A DNA stretch of 64,000 bases, from contig JAKOGI010000535.1 of NCBI GenBank assembly GCA_029747015.1, positions 310,001-374,000 on the forward strand, in the 5' to 3' direction. A program made the translations under genes and the position numbers. Origin of the DNA: Carnegiea gigantea. Its lineage: Eukaryota > Streptophyta > Magnoliopsida > Caryophyllales > Cactaceae. This document shows positions 9,405 through 21,747 of the stretch, one piece after another (position 1 is the stretch's first letter; every line of letters begins with the position of its first letter). Below the pieces are notes generated by a model. The model worked only from the letters and a program-made list of their open reading frames with translations. It made no database searches and was not told the DNA's origin.

Positions 9405-10975
9405 TGTTGATTTAGAGAGTACACAACCACAAGAGGGGGGTGAATTGTGGTGTCCGATTTTCGCAAGTTGCTGGCAAACAGTCTTAGGCCCTGTTCGCAC
9501 AGGTTGTTTCTGAGATAAGCAGAAGCAAAAATCCAACAAAATTGAATGCGGAAATAATGGACACAGGATTTTACGTGGAAAACACCTCTAGCCCAACTGA
9601 GGTGAAAAACCACGACCTACCTCGTGTAGGATTTAAACACTTCACTAAACGGGCTAATCACGTTACAATAGTAACACACCTTGTTACAAATTGCAACCCA
9701 CATAACCGTCTTCCCTAAGATAGGTTACCCCACGTCCAAAATCCCCTTGATTTGGACACACTCACGTAATCGTCTCCCCAAGACGAATTACACACGTCCA
9801 AAGCCTCCCTAGGCTTGGACACACTCAACTCTCACTTTGATGAAAGAAGAGAATAAAAACACCTTACTTTTGTGCTTCTAGTTAAGCGAATGTAAGGTAC
9901 AATTTTTCCTTCTAGTATGCCAAGGAAGATGACTCAATTTTCACACACTTTGAAGGTTTTTCAGAAAATATGATTTGCAAGTTAAATTCCTAAAAAACCG
10001 TGCAAAAAGCTTTCTCAAAAATTTATGAAATCGTGTGCAAGCCGTGTATAAAACCGTGTGTGTGTGTCCAATGAGGAGGTGGAGAAGCTCCTTAAATAGT
10101 AGAGGGCAACAAGATCTTTTTGTGTGCTTGATCCACAAGTATAAGATCTATTTGCTCCTAAAAAGATTATGGAAAGTGACTAATATTTTCAGTTGTCAAA
10201 TCCTGAAATTTCCTATCTTATATTCCAAAAATAAGAGTTTGATTTATTTCGTAAAAGATTTCCTTTAAAAGCTAGACTCAAAATCTCCACAATATATTTT
10301 CAAAGCCAAAGATTAACTTATCCTGGGTTTAATGATAACAGAAAATTTATCTCAAATAATTTCAAAAACATCAGCCCAAGATTTGGAAAAAACTGTGAAA
10401 AATCGTTTTGGCTTGAAAACAGTCTGAACCCTGATCTCAGAACTGATCTGAGACAGTGTTCTTAAAAATCATTCAAGGTAATGTTAAATCGAGTTCTTCC
10501 AAGTGGCATATTAACAAGAATCTAAGAAAATAAAACCTATAACAGACTAAGACTCTTGTTGAATCCACCGGATAGCATCTATAGGATCTTGACTTGTTAC
10601 TTCAATGCTGTGGTGTTACTCAGAACTGTTTCCTGAACTGTTCCTAGAGTTCTTCATGTCTTTTATGTGCTTTAAGTTCTTTTCCATTCAGCTGTTCTGA
10701 GGGACTGTTCTTAAGACCTGTTGCTACGAACTGTTCCCTGGGCTGTTTCTGAAGTACTCCATGTCTTTGATGTGTTTTAAGTTCTTTGCCATTCAGCTAT
10801 TCTGAGGACCTGTTCTTAAGACCTGTTCTAGACCATGGTTAATCAAGCAATTTCAAAGTTTTCCAAACAGTGTTTGGAACCTGTTTGATCAACACACCCA
10901 AGTGTATATTCCATTTGTGTTTGTTATCATCGAAACCTTACATTACATAATGATGGGGTCAATAATTTCCCAACA
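9405..10975 (-). repeat. Sirevirus 5' LTR
   Basis: A 1571-bp copy of 654-2228 with the same TGTTG...CAACA ends. It supplies promoter and leader for the minus-strand transcript. The inverted-repeat chain is at 9662-9820, where the stem matching 1016-1041 has lost pairing (CGTCTCCCCAAGACG). The (TG)n run is shorter here than in the other LTR. The site duplicate TTGGG follows at 10976-10980. Confidence 0.93.
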
Positions 10976-11280
10976 TTGGGCTTCAAATTGTGCCGAAGAA
11001 AATTGGATTTGGGAATAAAATGCTTTATACCGATAATGTTTTTTCGTACTCAATTTTAAATTTTTGTAATGTTATAGAAAACAAAATAAATTACTTAGAT
11101 TAAATTTGCTAGGGCCTAATATCCATTCTTCCAAGGTTTTCATTAATAATTAAATAAATAAATAAAACTCGAATTACCAAGTGAGGGCCCAAATAAAATT
11201 TGCCCTATCGGGATGATTAAATACGATAAATAAATTTAAGAAAATCATTAAATGAGGTAATTCAATAAATAAATATAATT
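10976..11280. other. Unassigned AT-rich sequence right of the Sirevirus
   Basis: No coding frame. It is AT-rich with AAATAAATAAATAAA runs and the phrase GAGGGCCCAAATAAAATTTG, which looks like LTR or UTR sequence, but I find no partner in the window. It continues the target sequence of 1-653. Confidence 0.4.
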
Positions 11281-11841
11281 TAGGGCTGGTCTATTACACT
11301 ATTTGACATGAAGTGCTCTCCATATCACCAATAGCTCCCTGACATTCCGGGTGATCAAATTGTGATCGTCATTTTCAAACTCTTCATCACTAGTTTCTTT
11401 CTCTAGAGCTTGGATCTTTCCACCTTTCTAATGGTAAGAGTATTTTTATTTGAGCAATTGACTTCAAAGTGGACATGTCCAAGATAATTGAAGCATATTT
11501 TCCATTCTAACCACTTTAGAGACTCACTAGTAATACCCTTACCATTTTCTAGGGCCTTAGTGGGGGTTGGAGTAGCGTCGGTCTTAGGGTTAGAAGGAAA
11601 ACCCTTTGTAGAGATGTGGGATCGATTTATGGAAGAGATTGGGAAAGGTTTCTACCATTGAGGTGTTGCTCAACCTTAATAGCTAGATTTTAAACATCAT
11701 CAAATGAGCGATAAGGTTGCAAGTCTACCTTATCAACAATGCTGGGGGATAGACCCTTGATGAATCTAGCTATTGTGAGCTCGAGCTCTTCATTTAATCC
11801 AACCCTTAGTTGGAATTGTTCAAACTCCCTAATATGCTATT
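11281..11841 (-). pseudogene. gag: Element X gag, 3' half
   Basis: Minus-strand reading gives Gag of a Ty3/gypsy element: IREFEQFQLRVGLNEELEL, TIARFIKGLSPSIVDKVDLQ and LAIKVEQHL, followed by a decayed zinc knuckle (CFNYLGHVHFEVNC, second Cys changed to Tyr). Several stops and frameshifts are present. The sequence breaks exactly where the Athila-1 LTR begins; the 5' half of the same Gag resumes beyond the other LTR at about 20726. Confidence 0.72.
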
Positions 11842-13084
11842 TGATAAATGGTTAGAGTATACTTCATTTTGGGGTCATTTTGTTGCTTTTGTTGGGAGAA
11901 CTTTGAACTTTATGTTATATCTATACTCCTATTCCTGTTTGGTGCTTGAGTATGGTTCTTTTCTGTGTTTTATAGGTTTTTAGACCTTTTGACCCTTGCT
12001 TTGACCCCAATTAAGTATGATTCGACTTCCAACAAATGCCTCCAAGTCACTATGCCTGCAAAGAATAAAGAAGAGCAAGAGAATTTTGAGACCTAGGCAA
12101 CCACGGAGGTGAAGGCCATGGTCTGTGGTGAGCTTGAATATGTTGCCTCTTCGTCTTCCTTCATCTTATGGATAAGGATGCCCGAATTTGTGCTTAAAAA
12201 GGTTTTTTTGGCTGCAGAAGAAAGAAAGGCTAGACATCTATCACTTATCACTATCTCATTTCTATGATTAGTTTTAGTATTTTTAAGTTTTCTTCAGAGC
12301 AAGAGAGGGAATTAAAGTGGAAGAGTGGCACTTCGAGGCATACAGATTGAGAAGCCACTAAAGACCATCATTGCTGCTAAGCTTTCTTTCCTTGTAATCT
12401 CTTCTTAAACTCTTATCAGATGTTGTTAATTCAAATTATATATGAGTAGTCTTATTTACTCCAGGGACTTGTTAGTCAAAGTATTGATGTTGGATCTTTA
12501 ATTTTTGGTATTTGTGCTTTATCTAAATTGTTGTGATTCCATTCGATCTTGTCAATAAATTGTTGTGAGTAAATTTTTCGCCAGATTTACTTGCTTATAC
12601 TAGATAGTTGAGTGAAGTACTAAAAGGAGGAACTCACTATTGGAATAACAGGTTAGAAATTAATTCAATGATTCTTAAAAGAGAGTTGTTTGTCGAGAGG
12701 AAATCCTAACAATCAAAAATCTATAACCAACATTAAAAGCAAGGACCTTTGAAAGAATGTTAATTGGATTAGTTCAGGCAATTCGGTTTGTTTCGAAAGA
12801 AAAGATTGAATTTTTAGTTCCATTGCACTCCTTTGAATCGTCGAGATCTAGGTAAAGTGCATGTTTGAGTCCAACGATCCAAATCTTTACGAGGTTAAAT
12901 ACTTCATCAGGTATTTTCATTTGATTTAATTTTCTGATAGTTAAATAGTGATAGTTGGAACAACCCATTGGAATTTGGTTGCTTAGCCTTTTATCATATG
13001 ATAAAACTAAGTAGATTCCATTTGTTCTCTGTGAGAACAATATTAAACCTATACTACAACACTCATACACTTACGGAAGTGTCA
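11842..13084 (+). repeat. Athila-1 5' LTR
   Basis: A diverged direct repeat of about 19481-20717, starting TGATAAATGGTTAGAGTATAC. Shared blocks include TGACCCCAA near 12003/19646 and the stretch beginning GGTTAGAAATTAATT near 12651 (20298 in the other copy). The LTRs differ far more than those of the Sirevirus, so Athila-1 is older. The 3' edge is set by the primer site at 13091 and may be off by about 10 bases. Confidence 0.82.
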
Positions 13085-13090
13085 AGTTTT

Positions 13091-13108
13091 TGGCGCCGTT
13101 ATCGAGGA
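13091..13108 (+). promoter_or_regulatory. Primer binding site, Athila type
   Basis: TGGCGCCGTTATCGAGGA follows the LTR after a short T run. It matches the Athila consensus site (complementary to tRNA-Asp) with two or three changes. This sets the element on the plus strand. Confidence 0.85.
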
Positions 13109-13349
13109 TCAATATACGGATATTGTGTTCGCTTATTTAGATTGATTAAGTTTTTTTTTATGTTATTCTTTTTCATTGTAATTTCTTAATTTCCATTGGT
13201 AGTGTTTTGTGGCGATCTTGGCAGGATTTCTCCACTTACGTGCGAAGTCCCTTTCTGTTTGAATTTGATCCAGAAATAGAAAGGACCTTTCGCTCTAGGA
13301 GGAAGACATTGAAGTTAGAGGAGTAAAGAGCCAAAGTCCAAGAAGCCTC

Positions 13350-14400
13350 TTGAATGATGGCAAGAGGAGGAGACGACCAAAGAAGGATGCTTCGGGATTT
13401 TATCACCACGGTAGTCCAAGGCATTGCCTCTAGTATTACTTGACCAAACGTGGAAGCCCACAACTTTGAGCTCAAGCCGACTCTTATTTTCATGGTGCAA
13501 TAATCCCAATTTATAGGCACTCCGTTAGAAGATTCCAACATAAACCTCTCGGCATTCTTGGACGTGTGCGACATATTGAACCTTAACGGAGTTTCTACTG
13601 ATGCTATTTGATTGCAGCTATTTCCCTTTTTACGTAGGGACAAGGCGAGAGCACTACTTTATTCTTTGCCTTTTGGATGCATCACAACATGGGATCTTCT
13701 TACAAAGTTCCTTCCTCCTAGCAAGACAGTGAGTTTGAGAAACCAAATCACCACTTTCGCTCAAAGGGAGGATGAGTTGCTATATGAAGCTTGGGAGCGT
13801 TTTAAGGACCTATTAAGGCTATCTCTATATCATGGGCTCTAACAGTGGATGCTAGTGTAAGACTTCTACAATGGAGTTACTCAACCGGTGAGGTCTACTA
13901 TAGAGGTGGTGGCAGGTTGCATACTTATAAACCACACAGAAGACGAGGCTTACAACCTTATTGAGGATATTGTGCTGAATAACTACCAATGGTACAATGA
14001 GAGAAGCCAACCCAAGAGGGTTGGAGGTAACTAGAACTTGATGCTATCTCTATGCTTTTTGTTAGAGTAGATGTCATGTCTCAAATGTCAGAACGATTGA
14101 ATGTTAATTCTATTAGCTCAAATACCCCTTCCCCTTAATGTGAATCTGTGGGTCTGTTCATCATTTGACTTTGAATTGTCAAATTGAGAGTCTATTTGCC
14201 CAAGATGCTAGTTACTCAGTTAACTTTGTTTACACCAATAACCCTAGACTGAACAATGCCCCAATCTCTAACACATACAATAGAGTCACCCTAATTTCTC
14301 CTATAGGTCTAATGCCCGTCCTATACCTCGAATGAATTTTAAACTACCCCCTCGATTTCAAGGACCACCTTACCCTCAACAAGAGCCTTAAAAATCCAAC
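13350..14400 (+). pseudogene. gag: Athila-1 gag remnant
   Basis: Decayed Gag in the Athila style, with stops throughout. Recognisable blocks are VEAHNFELKP, NINLSAFLDVCD, and then a clean open stretch at 13612-13842 with RDKARALLYSLPFG, FLPPSKTVSLRN and LYEAWERFKDLLR, which is the core of the Retrotrans_gag domain. Stops interrupt at about 13440, 13500 and 13840. The zinc-finger and C-terminal region after 14000 is barely readable. The open minus-strand frame at 13236-13643 is a shadow. Confidence 0.78.
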
Positions 14401-14641
14401 TTAGAGGCTGTGATGGAGAATATGCTTTTGGTGTAGAAAAAACAAGATGAGTATATTAAGTAATTAGCCTCTGAGATTGATGCGCTTACTACTCATAATA
14501 AGATGTTAGAAGCTGAAATTACCAAAAGCCCGAGCTGAATCCCCATAAGTAGTGTAACTGTGTTACCTTAAAAGGAGCACTAGAGGATTCTAAGGGTATA
14601 AAACTTTAGGATAGTAGAGAGGTGCTTAAATCGAGACTGAG

Positions 14642-15330
14642 GTGAAAAATGCTGAGATTGAGACCCTAACCTTTGGAGGGGTGAGTAATGTGGTGGTACT
14701 TGAAGAGTTTACCCCTAAACTTAAAGACCTAGGTAGCTTCTCTATTCTTTATATGCTTGGTAAGGTGAGGATTGATAGGGCCCTAAGCGATCTTGGTGCA
14801 AGTGTTGGTCTTATGCCCTATTCCATTTTCAAGGAGCTTGGATTAGGTGAGTGACAACCAACACCTCTTTCACTTCAATTTGTGGATGGTTTTGTAAAGT
14901 GCCCTTTGGGTATTTTGGACAATGTTCCCATAAAAGTAAGTGATTTTTATATGCTTGATGACTTTATCATTTTAAATATAGTCGTAGATGCGCATGCCTA
15001 GATCATTCTAGAGAGACCCTTCTTGGCGGCTTCTGGTTGTAAAGTTGATGTGAAAGGATGACGATTAACATTTGATATAGGGGAATGTCATGTTGGATTT
15101 GCTTTGTTTGAAAACAAAAATTTTCCCTCTCCTTCATCTACGTTAGAAGAAGATTCAGATTTTCATAATATTGGCTTAGTTGGTGATTGGTGGCATGTTG
15201 ACCCTTTTGTGTCTGATTATGTTATGTCCAAAGGCCTTGGCCTTGACTATATTCGGATGGAATTTAATGCACCTATGCCACTTATTGTAGCCAAGGATGA
15301 GCCTTATGCGCTAATGATGTTTCTATGAAT
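14642..15330 (+). pseudogene. pol: Athila-1 protease region
   Basis: Aspartic-protease domain of an Athila Pol. The active-site block reads DLGASVGLMPYSIF, where the family has Asp-Leu-Gly-Ala. Then VDGFVKCPLGILDNVPIK, a decayed GRPFLA-type block (ERPFLAASGCKVDVKG) and LTFDIGE follow, with stops near 14856, 15000 and 15060. From 15104 a 74-codon open stretch continues to 15328. The RT that should follow is missing. Confidence 0.78.
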
Positions 15331-15740
15331 GATTATTGAAGGTTTGATTAAGTAGTGTAGTCTATGCCTTTTGTTAATGATATCAAGTGTGATTTTGACT
15401 TAAAAGTCAAGCTTGGTAGTGGCTTGTCTAATGGAGCTCACTACAAGTTCGTTTTGTATGCAGATCGCGTTACCTAGCGACACCTGATGGTCAAGAAGGA
15501 CCTCTATCCCAAGCTCTTGAGTTAGTACCTTGTAGTGAAAGAGTTTGACTTCGAGGTTTGTGATAAAGGAAAGTCGAGAGATGTGGGAGAACCCATTGAT
15601 AACCCTATTGTCCACAATCTTTCTGATTTTGAGGCCTCCTAGAAGAGACGGTCGAGCTTCCGACCCTAAAAGTGCACTTTTTGGGAGGCAACCCAAGTTT
15701 TTCCCTTTACTAGTTTTTCTTTCCTTTGATTGTATATAGT
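15331..15740 (+). pseudogene. pol: Athila-1 pol scar with RNase H trace
   Basis: Where RT, RNase H and integrase should occupy about 3 kb, only about 400 bases remain. VKEFDFEVCDKG near 15535 resembles the end of gypsy RNase H (the EFDxEVRDK block), and no catalytic motif is visible. The stretch ends in a GRQPKFF-like phrase that precedes the envelope leader. Pol has collapsed by internal deletion. Confidence 0.5.
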
Positions 15741-15744
15741 GCAT

Positions 15745-16400
15745 TTCTTGTTTTTCAAAGGACAGAAAAAAAGGGAAAAAAAAGAGAGAAAAAGAAGTAA
15801 AAAGAAGAAAAAATCATCGAAAAAAATAAGAGAGTTATAGAAACTCCACTAGCAGTTACCACGGACCCCTAGTGGTGTCCAACTCACTCCATGTGGTAAT
15901 TACTAGAAAAAACAGAGAAGAGCTGAACCAGAGCTCACGACGGACGGTCTGTGATGAAACCCATGGACCGTGGTGAGTCTTTCCGTCCGCGGTCAAGGAT
16001 TTTTCATGCACTTTGACCCAAAAACCATCCATCTTCTTCAACCTCTTGACTCTCTCTCTCTAAACTCTCTCCTCTCTCTAAAACCTCTATAACCACCCAC
16101 CTCTAAACCTTCAATCGTTACTCATTTTTCATCAAATTGATATCCCTTTCTTCTTAGTTTCTTCACTTTTACTCCAAATCTCCTTTAAACTTCTCTTTTC
16201 TTGCCTTCTTTCTCTCACATTCTATGCATCTTTATACCCCAACTATCAAAAACTTAACTTCACCTTGCATTCTTCTAAATTTCTTCTATTCTTCTATATT
16301 TCTTCCTCATTCACCATAATTTTCATAAAATTTTCTTTTTTTGCCATTTTTCTTCCCATTTTACTTTAGTTTGTATTTAGAGCTTTTACTTGTCCATTCT
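15745..16400 (+). other. Athila-1 leader before the envelope-like ORF
   Basis: Noncoding. An A-rich patch at 15755-15830 is followed by GC-rich quasi-palindromic words at 15855-15996 (ACCACGGACCCC, CGACGGACGGTCTG, GGACCGTGGTGAG, CCGTCCGCGGTC). A strongly pyrimidine-rich tract, CTCTCTCTCTAAACTC and similar, runs from about 16030 to 16400. The same order, palindromic words then a pyrimidine tract, is found before the envelope-like ORF of Athila-2. Confidence 0.6.
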
Positions 16401-16408
16401 TCCTCGTC

Positions 16409-17700
16409 ATGGCACCCAACAAGAAGGCAAGAACTATTAAAGAGGCAGGTACGTCAAGTCAAGCACCACAACACGCACCCTGGACTTCTCGAACCTCAAC
16501 TAAAGCAAGAAACTGAGTTAATATTCCTAATCCCCTTGGTTTAACACATCTTGAGCATATTGCTAGATACAATGTTTTGAGTAGTAAGCTAGTTGTTGTT
16601 ACTCATTATTATGACGAGGATTTGTTAACTCAATTGGGTTTGTTAGATGATATTTGTTAGTTATTTACTCAGGGTGGTATGGGGCAATTTTTAGAGATTA
16701 GGGACCACACCTATCGTGACCTCACCATTGAGTTTTTGAGTACGTTACATGTGTAGGTCATGAGTGGCCCTTGTTGTCAAGAATGTTGTATCTCTTTTTA
16801 TCTAAATAGAGAGTTTTATGAGCTAAATTTAAGCATATTTAATAACATATTTAGCTTTCCACAAAGTATGAACTAGTTCCCAAAGAATTTAACCCAAATG
16901 CTTTTTGTAATGAAATTTTTAGGGATTATCAGTATAACACAAGCAACTCCAAATGCACCATTATTAGAAACCCCTGTATTCAGGTGGCCCAGGGATTACT
17001 TGCTTGTGGTATGTTTGCTCAGGGGGATAGTTTGAATATGCCTCATTTGTCTGAATTATAAGTCTTATACAGCATGTTGCAGGGTGGCCGACTTTACACC
17101 AATTCATTCTTGGTCAATCAGTTACACAGTGCGACCACTAGTTCCAAATAGAGGATTGCGATTGGGGGTCTAATATCCCCCTTACTAGGTTTGTTGAAAT
17201 AGATCGAACCCTGGTGATAGAGTTCCTGGTTCCGAGCAGTTGAACTTAGCCGCTTTTAAACAAATGAAGTTTTGTAAGGTGGAGGCTGGCTATGTTTGTT
17301 GGATTTATCCTGAGAACCGTCTCATGCCTCCCCCTAATGTTGACCAAATCACTCTCCTGAATCGGGCAAATCATTACTTTTTACTGGTGATAAAGAGTTA
17401 GCGCAACCTGTATCTCCTCCTCCCCCTCCTCACCTAAGAGCTTCTAGTTCATCCGAACAGTCCTTCCCCTCTGATTATATTGGTTTGCATGCCACCCTCA
17501 GTCCATTCAAGAGGAGTAAGCATTCCTCTGAGCTTATATTCAAACTGAGCATTCTATAATCTATGACTTTTTTTCAAGAGTGGCATGATGAGCTTCGTCG
17601 GATGATTGCTTCCCAAAATCAATACTTCTAAGACTTTAAGGCTTATTTAGTGACTTGGCATGACTGGCATATTTCTCAAACCCACCCTCCTCCTCTTCCT
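16409..17700 (+). pseudogene. Athila-1 envelope-like ORF remnant
   Basis: Begins MAPNKKARTIKEAGTSSQAP at 16409 by reading the plus strand after the pyrimidine tract. In-frame stops break it from about 16515 on. Blocks shared with Athila-type envelope-like proteins are RDHTYRDLTIEFLSTLHV, FYLNREFYELNL, a Ser/Pro-rich stretch, AAFKQMKFCKVEAGYVCW, and EWHDELRRMIASQNQYF near the end. The family's function is unproven. No membrane segment can be claimed from this decayed copy. Confidence 0.68.
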
Positions 17701-19480
17701 CCTTTTTAGTTCTTCTTTTTCTTCCCCATTATTTCTTATGTCGTTGCATTGAGGATAATGCTTTGTCCAAGCATGGGGGAGTTGTGTGTGACTATGTGTA
17801 TGTGATCTGGATGCGTGAGTTGTTTGCATTTTAGGCCATGCATTTAGGAGTAGTTTGTATTTTTAGTTAATCATTTCATTTTTCTTTATATTTTTAGGTT
17901 TTTTTCTTAGTTTTAGCTTTATTTTGGTGTTTTTAATTTTTAGTTGCATTTGAGGGTTAGCAAAAAAAAAAAGAAGTAATAAAATCCTTCAATGATGTGT
18001 CATATACTAAGCAGTTTTCTTTGGCTTATTTTAACCCTTTTTGTTATGCCCAGTTGTGAATAAAATGTTTGATTATAAGTTTTTGAAATGTGCTTCATGT
18101 TTTGTCTATCATCTTGACTGCAATTCGATTACTCAACGATTCTTCACATGAATATTTGGCATATGTGATCTAATGAGTTAGTTAAGCTTTGGCAGACATC
18201 CCATGAGATTTTGAGCCTGATTTGGACTAATTCTTCATTTTAGTCTCATATTCTTTATCACGTGTGGCTGTTCCTAGATTTCAAATCTCCAGTACTTACT
18301 GTGACCCTTGTTCAAGATCACCTTCAGCATGCATGTTTACGCATTATGATTGAGGGATTCTTCGAGTTTCTAGGCTGCATTGACCAAATAGCCATCCTTA
18401 TTATGTATGATTTATCCCTTGCTACCGCCTTTGAGCGTTCACCTTTTTCTTGATGCAAACCTATAATAATGAACCTTGGCCAAATATATATCTTACTTTT
18501 TTAGCCAAGACTATAGAGTTTCATTAGTGATTGGGAGTAGTTGGTGGATAATGACATTGTTGTTTGGTGCAATTTGTTTCTATGCAATAAGGGATTCATG
18601 CGATATTTCCCTTGGTGTCAATTGGGTTGAATTTTGTGAGTTGTTAGAAAAAGTGCTGAAAGTGCACAATTTCTCTTGCCATAATCCTTCTCCTTAAACC
18701 AAAAAAAGAAAAGCAAATCAACAAGGAAAAAAAGGAAAAAAAGGCTAAAATAAACCAAAAAACAGAAAAAAGAATGTTGGGAAAAAAAAAGAGAAGCAAA
18801 ATAATACAAGGATTTGGTATAGATTTCATATTAGATATTGTTCAACACTTTCTCGCATTGTAGGTCAACTAGAAGGTAATTTTTTGTATTTGAGATGTGT
18901 TAGCTTTTTGTGTGAGTAGTATTTTTGTAAAAAGTTAGGTGAAGATGAATTATACTTATAGTCTTTAGCTTCGAGCTCCATAAATCCCAACATATTTGTT
19001 CCTCTCTTACCATTAGCCATAACCTCATTACAACCCTATCAAAGTCCTCATGATTGCCTAGCTATGTTTTGCATTTTAGTGGTGGCGAATTCGAGAGTCT
19101 TTTTAAGCTTATGGTAGATTTGATTCTTTAGAATGAGAACTAAGATAATCGTATTATATTTTAAACACATGAGTGATGAGTGCTTTATTCTTAAAGTAAC
19201 GGTCTACTGGTTCTTTTAGCTCTACCCTCTATATGTGCCAATGTCATTTTTTAAGTTGATTGAGGTGATCAATTCAATGTTTGATGTGATATGCTTGCTC
19301 TTATTTTGAAGACTTCCTTCTCTAATATGTTTTGCAATGTTTCCAGTCACTTTTGGGTGAGCTTCTTAGGTCGGTTATGCTATTGATTTTGCTATTGATG
19401 TTTACCTGGGGAGGGCCTTCATTATAGTTCTGGTTCTCATAGCTGCTTGGGGACGAGTAGCATTTCAAGCATGGGGAGTT
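17701..19480 (+). other. Athila-1 3' untranslated region and polypurine tract
   Basis: No credible gene. It holds TTGTCCAAGCATGGGGGAG near 17765, an A-rich patch near 18700-18790, and the purine tract CAAGCATGGGGAGTT at 19466-19480 right before the 3' LTR. Short open frames at 18262-18829 lack recognisable motifs. Confidence 0.6.
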
Positions 19481-20717
19481 TGATAAATGCTAAGAGTATA
19501 CATTATTTTGGAGCCATTTTGTTGCATTTTTAGCAAGAATTATGAACTTCATGTCATAATCTGTACTCCTATTCCCATTTTACACTTGGGTATGGTTCTT
19601 TTTGTCTTTTGCAGGTTTGTGGACCTTTTTGCTCTTGCTTTGACCCCAACGGAGTATGATTTGACTTTGCAGGGATGCCCCCAAGTCACCATGCCTGTGG
19701 AAAAGAAAGAAGAGTCAAAGAATTTTAAGACAAAGGTAACCACGAACTCTCTATGGTGAAGGTCACTGTTTGTGGTGAGCTTCAAACTACTTGCCTCTTC
19801 GTCTTCTTTCATCTTGTGGCTGAGAATGCTTGAGTTTGTGCTTAAAATGGGTTTTTCGGTTGTAGAAGAAGGAGAGCGAAGACATCTATCTTCTTTTCTC
19901 TCTCTCATTTCTATCATTAGTTTTAGGATTTTTAAGTTTTCTTTAGAGTAAGAGAGAGAATTGAAGTGGAAGATTGGCACTTCGAGGCTTGTAGATTGGG
20001 AAGCCATTAAAGAACACCATTGTGCAAAACTTTCCTTCCTTCTAATCTCTTCTTAAACTCTTGTTTAGGTGCTACTCATTGCAATTATGTGTGAGTAGTT
20101 TTATTTATCTAGGGACTTGTTAGCTAAAGTACTGATGTTGGATCTTTAATTTTTAGTGTTTGTACTTTATCTGAATTGGTATGATTTAATTCTATCTTAT
20201 GAATGAACTGTTGTGAGTAAACTTTTTGCCAAATTTACTTCTTATATTAGATAGTTGAGTGAAGTACTCAAAGGAGAAACTCACTATTAGAACAACAAGT
20301 TAGAACTTAATTTAATGATTCTTGAAAAAGAGTTATTTGTTGAGAGGAAATCTTAACAATCAAAAATCTACAAACAAGACTAAAAACAAGGACATTTGAA
20401 AAAATGCTAATTGGATTAGTTCAGGCAATTCAATTTGTTTTGAAAGAGAAGATTGAATTTTTAGTTCGATTATGCTCCTTTGAATCATCCAGATCTAGGT
20501 AAAGTGCATCCAATGATCTAATTCTTCACTAGGTAATACAATTCCCTAGATGTTTTTAATTTGATTGAATTTTCCAATAGTTCAATATCAATAGTTGAAA
20601 CAACCTATTGAAATTTGGTTGCTTAGCCTTTTATAATAGGCCAAAACTCAATAGATTATATTTGCCCTCTATGGGAATGATATTAAAACTATACTACAAC
20701 ACCCGTGCGCTTAAGTA
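19481..20717 (+). repeat. Athila-1 3' LTR
   Basis: Starts TGATAAATGCTAAGAGTATAC and parallels 11842-13084 throughout. The last common bases are near 20710-20725, so the exact end is uncertain. Beyond it the minus-strand gag of element X resumes. The 5 bases on the two sides (about GCTAT and ACTCT) are only a weak target duplication, as expected for an old insertion. Confidence 0.8.
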
Positions 20718-21400
20718 ACTCTTCAACATCGGGATTCTCTTGGCTAGAGAAGTGATCTTGAAGTAAAACTCTTGGTTGCAAACGGGTGGTAAGAACCTCT
20801 TTTCTATATGCTTTATAAGCTTAAAATAAGTCTTGAATTTGGAGTTACCTTCTCTTGCTTTATTCCTTTTAAGTCATCATGCCATATGGATGCATATCCT
20901 TTCATCCTGAGAATGGCCAACTTAAAGGCCTTCTCATCATTATACTCCCAAAGCTCAAAGATCCTCTCCATAGATTGAACCCAATCTGGGTATTTTTTCT
21001 AGATTGAGGTTTCCATTAAACTCTAAGGTTTCAATGTTCAAGCCTATAAGGCCATCCCATGGATGCTTTCTTCTTTAAACTCTTTTATCCTCAATATCAT
21101 AATCTTTATGAGAGGAAGAGTAACCAATATCAATGGAGCTAACATTATACTCCCATTGGTGATACCTTCTTCATCTGATGGGATCAAAGCCCTTCACTTG
21201 CTCATGCTCTCTTGTGAGGCCTCTCACTTGTTCTTGAAGCTCAAGGATGATATTATCTCTTGTTATTTCATGGCCTTGCTCAAATGGAATGCCCCTAGAA
21301 TAAGAGGAATCTCTTTCATTGGCTATAGCAAAGTTAGGAAAAAAGGCATAGAATGAAACACAGCAATGATGGGTCATGGGAGTTACCACCGAGGGGTCGT
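20718..21400 (-). pseudogene. gag: Element X gag, 5' half
   Basis: On the minus strand, a coiled-coil-like N-terminus (LELQEQVRGLTREHEQVKG, within 21171-21389) leads to GLNIETLEFNG, then in another frame WVQSMERIFELWEYNDEKAF, KLAILRMKGYASIWHDDLKG and SSQENPDVEE next to the Athila-1 LTR. This is the N-terminal two thirds of a gypsy Gag. It joins naturally to IREFEQ at 11841. At least two frameshifts are present. Confidence 0.7.
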
Positions 21401-21730
21401 GCTGGGCTCAGAGAGAAGAAAAGAATGACCACGGAGGAGAAGAAAGCCTATCATGGTAGTCCGTAGTGGACATTGCCTCGTAATTTTTTACAATTTTTTT
21501 TATAAAAGCTTTTTGTGGAGTTTTTGGATTTTGGTTGGGCTAGGGTTTGTGTTTGGGCTATTTTAGGGTTCTTTGTAGGCTGATATGGGTTGATTAAGTG
21601 GGTAAAAGAAGGAAAGTTTGGTAGAGTCAAAGTGCAGATTTTTGGGGGTAAAAATGAGAAAAAAATGAGGGGTTTTGATTGAATCAATGTAGATGAAGGA
21701 TTTAATTCAACAATCACCCAAGAGAAGTGA
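21401..21730 (-). other. Element X leader
   Basis: Between the primer site and the start of gag. No gene; the 88-codon frame at 21451-21717 has no motif. It contains GC-rich words (ACCACGGAGG, CATGGTAGTCCGTAGTGG at about 21410-21470) that echo those of Athila-1. Confidence 0.5.
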
Positions 21731-21745
21731 TCACTCTGATACCAA
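21731..21745 (-). promoter_or_regulatory. Primer binding site of element X
   Basis: Minus strand TTGGTATCAGAGTGA, complementary to initiator tRNA-Met with small changes, two bases from an LTR that ends CTCAACA. Confidence 0.8.
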
Positions 21746-21747
21746 CT

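Noticed and set aside
654..10975. An intact, possibly active Sirevirus
   Set aside because: RT core is deleted, and at least three frameshifts and one in-frame stop interrupt gag-pol.
13236..13643. 135-codon minus-strand frame
   Set aside because: Antisense shadow of Athila-1 gag, whose plus-strand reading carries the Gag blocks.
21451..21717. 88-codon minus frame as a gene
   Set aside because: Lies between the primer site and gag of element X, low complexity, no motif.
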